A stretch of DNA of 64,000 nt, taken from positions 1 to 64,000 of the forward strand of contig NZ_NHMK01000020.1 of assembly GCF_002198095.1 (NCBI RefSeq), given 5' to 3'. The notes under the pieces were generated by a model. It had not been told where the DNA came from, searched no databases, and worked only from the letters and a program-made list of their open reading frames with translations. The position numbers and the translations under genes were made by a program. The stretch comes from Deinococcus indicus. Its GTDB lineage: Bacteria > Deinococcota > Deinococci > Deinococcales > Deinococcaceae. This document shows positions 60,398-64,000 of the stretch, in pieces (positions within the stretch are counted from its first letter, which is position 1; the number at the start of each line of letters is the position of its first letter).

Positions 60398-62298
60398 AGA
60401 AACTCTCGCTTCTGACCTTTTCCCTCATCCTTGCGGCGTGCGGATCACAGACTTCCCCAGATGGTGGCTCTGTAGCTGTCAGCGCCAAGTCGAACACCGT
60501 CGCAGTTACCGCTGGTAACCTGACTGGCTCGACCAGTTTTACGTTCACGAACAAGGCTGGCGGCCGTGAGGCGACGATCTCGACTGCGACCATCACCTGG
60601 ACAGATCCGGCCAGTAACACGGCCAAATCAGAAACAGTCAGTCTGTCCCCTTTTACGTTGCCGTCCGGCTTCACATGCGCCAACACGGCCAGCAGCTGTA
60701 ATTACAACGATCCCGGCACCACTCCAGCTGATCGCAGTGTCGACAGGAACATCAGCGACGCCGATCTATTCAGCAAAGTCCTGGCGGCCAATCCCGCAGT
60801 CACCAACCTGCCTCTGTCGGTCCGTTTCAACAACTCTCAAAATGCAGTACCGTTTACCTTCACCTCGAAAACTACGACAGGGGGCGACGGCTCAGGTGTA
60901 CCGACAGAAGCAGCGCCCGCACCGCTTATCACCATCAACTCAACGGGCACGCCGCCGCTCAGCGGCAACCTGAGTGTCAGTGTGTCGGGCAACTTCGATG
61001 TGACCAGCAAGGTCAAGAATCTCGTGCTGGAAATCCGTGACAGTAAAGGCAACATCGACAACACCACCTACACCAGCGCCAACGCCAATGCGACATTCAG
61101 TATCGATACGACCAAGTACGCCGATGGTGATCTGACCCTGAAGGCGATCGGCCTGACCGAAAGCAACCTGCGTGGCGAGAGCGCCGCCCAAACTGTAAAG
61201 GTTCTCAACGTGTCAGCTCCGACCATGACCATCGTGAGCCCCGATGCAGGCACGGTCATCACAGGACCCACCACTGTGAGGGTACAGTTCCGGCAGTCTG
61301 TCAGCACCTTCAAACTCCAGCCATTGAGTGGCAAGGACGATGTAAAACTCGAGGTGCGCGACTTCCGCGGTCAGGTCGTCAAAACTGTTTACGGCCAAGC
61401 GCTCCAGGTCAGTTCAGGCATCTACGAGGCGTTCATTCCGCTCGACATCATCGGACCGGAATTCTCCAGCAATACCTACAACATCACGGCAACGGCCCAG
61501 GCAGTACTGGCCGACGGCAGTACCCGGAGTCTGAGTAGCAGCAACAACATCAGCACGAAGGTCAGCGACAACAAACCCCCAGCCCTGAGCATCCTGATGC
61601 CCGGCTATATTACTGATCCTTACGCCACGCCCACTCGCGCCATCATCACCCGCACCTCTGCAATTGCCATCCAGACCAGTGACGATAACGGCGTCAGCAG
61701 TCTGCGTGTCGATCTGGTCTGTGATCCGGCGACCGCTGTGGCCGGCCAGGTGTGTCCGTCGGCCCCGTACTCTTACAACGTGCCTGTCAATCTCGCTGGC
61801 ATCATGTTCCGTGTCTTTGAGCTCGGCGCCCTGATGGACGCTCAACCGTACGTTCAGAACGGCAACTACACCATGCGCGTCACCTCGTATGATGGCACCA
61901 ACGCCAACATTCAGGAGATGCCCATCCGTATCAGCCGCACAGCCAGCGAGTCGGTGATTGCCGGACTGGGTTCAGGCGTCGTCACTACCGTCGTTCCCGA
62001 CAGCACTCCCGGAGCTGTGAACCCGACCTCTGCCACCTGGACGATTCCCGGCGCTACCACCAATGAAGTTCGCGTGATCACGCTCGCCTATGACAACACC
62101 ATGGCGACCCTGGTACCTACCCGACAGCGCATTGATCCGGTGCTCCCGGCCGGTACTACCCTGAGCGTCACACAGTCGTTCAAGGATGAGGGCAGCTACC
62201 GAATTGATTACATCGTGCAGGATCTGACAACCGGCTTCACCCGCTACTACCAGGGCGGCGAAGTGGTCGTTAAGAAGAATCCCACCGCCACTCCCTGA
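60394..62298 (+). CDS. Large lipoprotein with Ig-like beta domains, atypical composition
   Basis: The 634-residue protein starts MKKLSLLTFSLILAACGSQT, a lipobox with C17. The mature part is rich in T, S, N and V and looks like three to four Ig-like/fibronectin-like beta domains (FTFTNKAGGREATISTATIT; LVLEIRDSKGNIDNTTYTS; VSDNKPPALSILMPGYI). Its codons are clearly less G+C-biased than those of rex and the SPOR gene just upstream. A surface adhesin or capture protein is possible. Its TGA stop is the first codon of a palindromic repeat. Confidence 0.75.
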   Translation: MKKLSLLTFSLILAACGSQTSPDGGSVAVSAKSNTVAVTAGNLTGSTSFTFTNKAGGREATISTATITWTDPASNTAKSETVSLSPFTLPSGFTCANTASSCNYNDPGTTPADRSVDRNISDADLFSKVLAANPAVTNLPLSVRFNNSQNAVPFTFTSKTTTGGDGSGVPTEAAPAPLITINSTGTPPLSGNLSVSVSGNFDVTSKVKNLVLEIRDSKGNIDNTTYTSANANATFSIDTTKYADGDLTLKAIGLTESNLRGESAAQTVKVLNVSAPTMTIVSPDAGTVITGPTTVRVQFRQSVSTFKLQPLSGKDDVKLEVRDFRGQVVKTVYGQALQVSSGIYEAFIPLDIIGPEFSSNTYNITATAQAVLADGSTRSLSSSNNISTKVSDNKPPALSILMPGYITDPYATPTRAIITRTSAIAIQTSDDNGVSSLRVDLVCDPATAVAGQVCPSAPYSYNVPVNLAGIMFRVFELGALMDAQPYVQNGNYTMRVTSYDGTNANIQEMPIRISRTASESVIAGLGSGVVTTVVPDSTPGAVNPTSATWTIPGATTNEVRVITLAYDNTMATLVPTRQRIDPVLPAGTTLSVTQSFKDEGSYRIDYIVQDLTTGFTRYYQGGEVVVKKNPTATP

Positions 62299-62351
62299 TA
62301 CGGACTCGGATTGAACGGGCTTTGCAGCTCATTCAATCGGAATCCGTATCA
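62296..62351. repeat. Palindromic repeat family, full-length 56-bp copy
   Basis: The most complete copy: outer arms TGATACGGACTCGG (62296-62309) and CCGTATCA (62344-62351), inner arms TTGAACGGGC and GCTCATTCAA around a TTTGCA loop. The first three bases are the stop codon of the lipoprotein gene; the last three (TCA) would be a stop for a minus-strand gene. Full inverted symmetry. Confidence 0.85.
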
Positions 62352-62359
62352 GCCTGAAC

Positions 62360-62396
62360 GAGGAAGCCCCCCACCGCACTGGTGGGGGGCTTCCTC
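62360..62396. terminator. Bidirectional terminator hairpin
   Basis: GAGGAAGCCCCCCACC (62360-62375) pairs perfectly with GGTGGGGGGCTTCCTC (62381-62396) around GCACT. It lies between the convergent lipoprotein and nucleotidase genes, 8 bp after the palindromic repeat. The 16-bp stem is very stable though a T-run is lacking. Confidence 0.7.
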
Positions 62397-62412
62397 GTGT
62401 ACTGCTGTGCGT

Positions 62413-64000
<1,588 letters not shown>

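Overview
The window looks like chromosomal DNA of a Deinococcus-type bacterium. Supporting signs are the very high G+C content, long antisense open frames over nearly every gene, a lysine alpha-aminoadipate pathway homocitrate synthase, a B12-dependent CarH-type photoreceptor beside carotenoid-type genes, a bifunctional Rel enzyme, and many start codons lying only 6-11 bases after a TACACT-like -10 box, as expected for leaderless mRNAs. The genus is inferred from gene content; no 16S or other marker is present. I saw no tRNA, rRNA or CRISPR array.

Layout. 1-944: truncated IS630-family element with a two-frame transposase, then palindromic repeat DNA. 942-7287: Rel (p)ppGpp enzyme, a 34-codon microgene with its own promoter and terminator, DUF1152 protein, esterase, DUF6155 protein. 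7315-11029: acyl-CoA dehydrogenase, acyl-CoA carboxylase carboxyltransferase subunit and CoA-transferase subunit B. 11197-16581: a secreted hypothetical protein, then NAD salvage (NiaP-like transporter, nicotinate phosphoribosyltransferase, NMN adenylyltransferase-Nudix fusion) divergent from nadE. 16639-19172: CoA-transferase subunit A and two alpha/beta-hydrolase genes. 19276-23948: a complete branched-chain amino acid type ABC transporter (livKHMGF), followed by a 1002-residue ATPase/TPR/BTAD regulator and a 3-hydroxybutyrate dehydrogenase. 27982-31082: CAP-domain protein, M3 peptidase, cold shock protein. 31396-35044: proline catabolism under a GntR regulator with a clear operator. 35392-37170: secreted subtilase. 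37221-41426: CrtD/CrtI-like desaturase and UbiA prenyltransferase, divergent from a CarH-like B12 photoreceptor. 41452-44197: two tandem phosphoribosyltransferases and a YdgA/DUF945-like protein. 44495-51825: assimilatory sulfur metabolism (DUF4395, sulfite reductase, APS kinase, APS reductase, ATP sulfurylase) plus an SsuABC-type transporter. 52078-60397: MATE exporter, homocitrate synthase, PhzF-like protein, RlmN, TPR and SPOR proteins, Rex. 60394-64000: an atypical lipoprotein and a 5'-partial cyclic nucleotide phosphodiesterase/nucleotidase.

How the parts connect. 3-Hydroxybutyrate dehydrogenase makes acetoacetate and the two CoA-transferase subunits activate it, so these genes form a ketone-body/short-chain acid route scattered over 20 kb. 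The carboxyltransferase and CoA-transferase A promoters share a near-identical TetR-like palindrome, while the liv operon and 3-hydroxybutyrate dehydrogenase promoters share a different three-part architecture. Nicotinate uptake, phosphoribosylation, adenylylation and amidation are all present in one divergent cluster.

The least explained feature is a family of palindromic repeats of about 56 bp at full length. Seven copies or derivatives lie between genes, and four of them contain the stop codon of a neighbouring gene within the repeat end itself.
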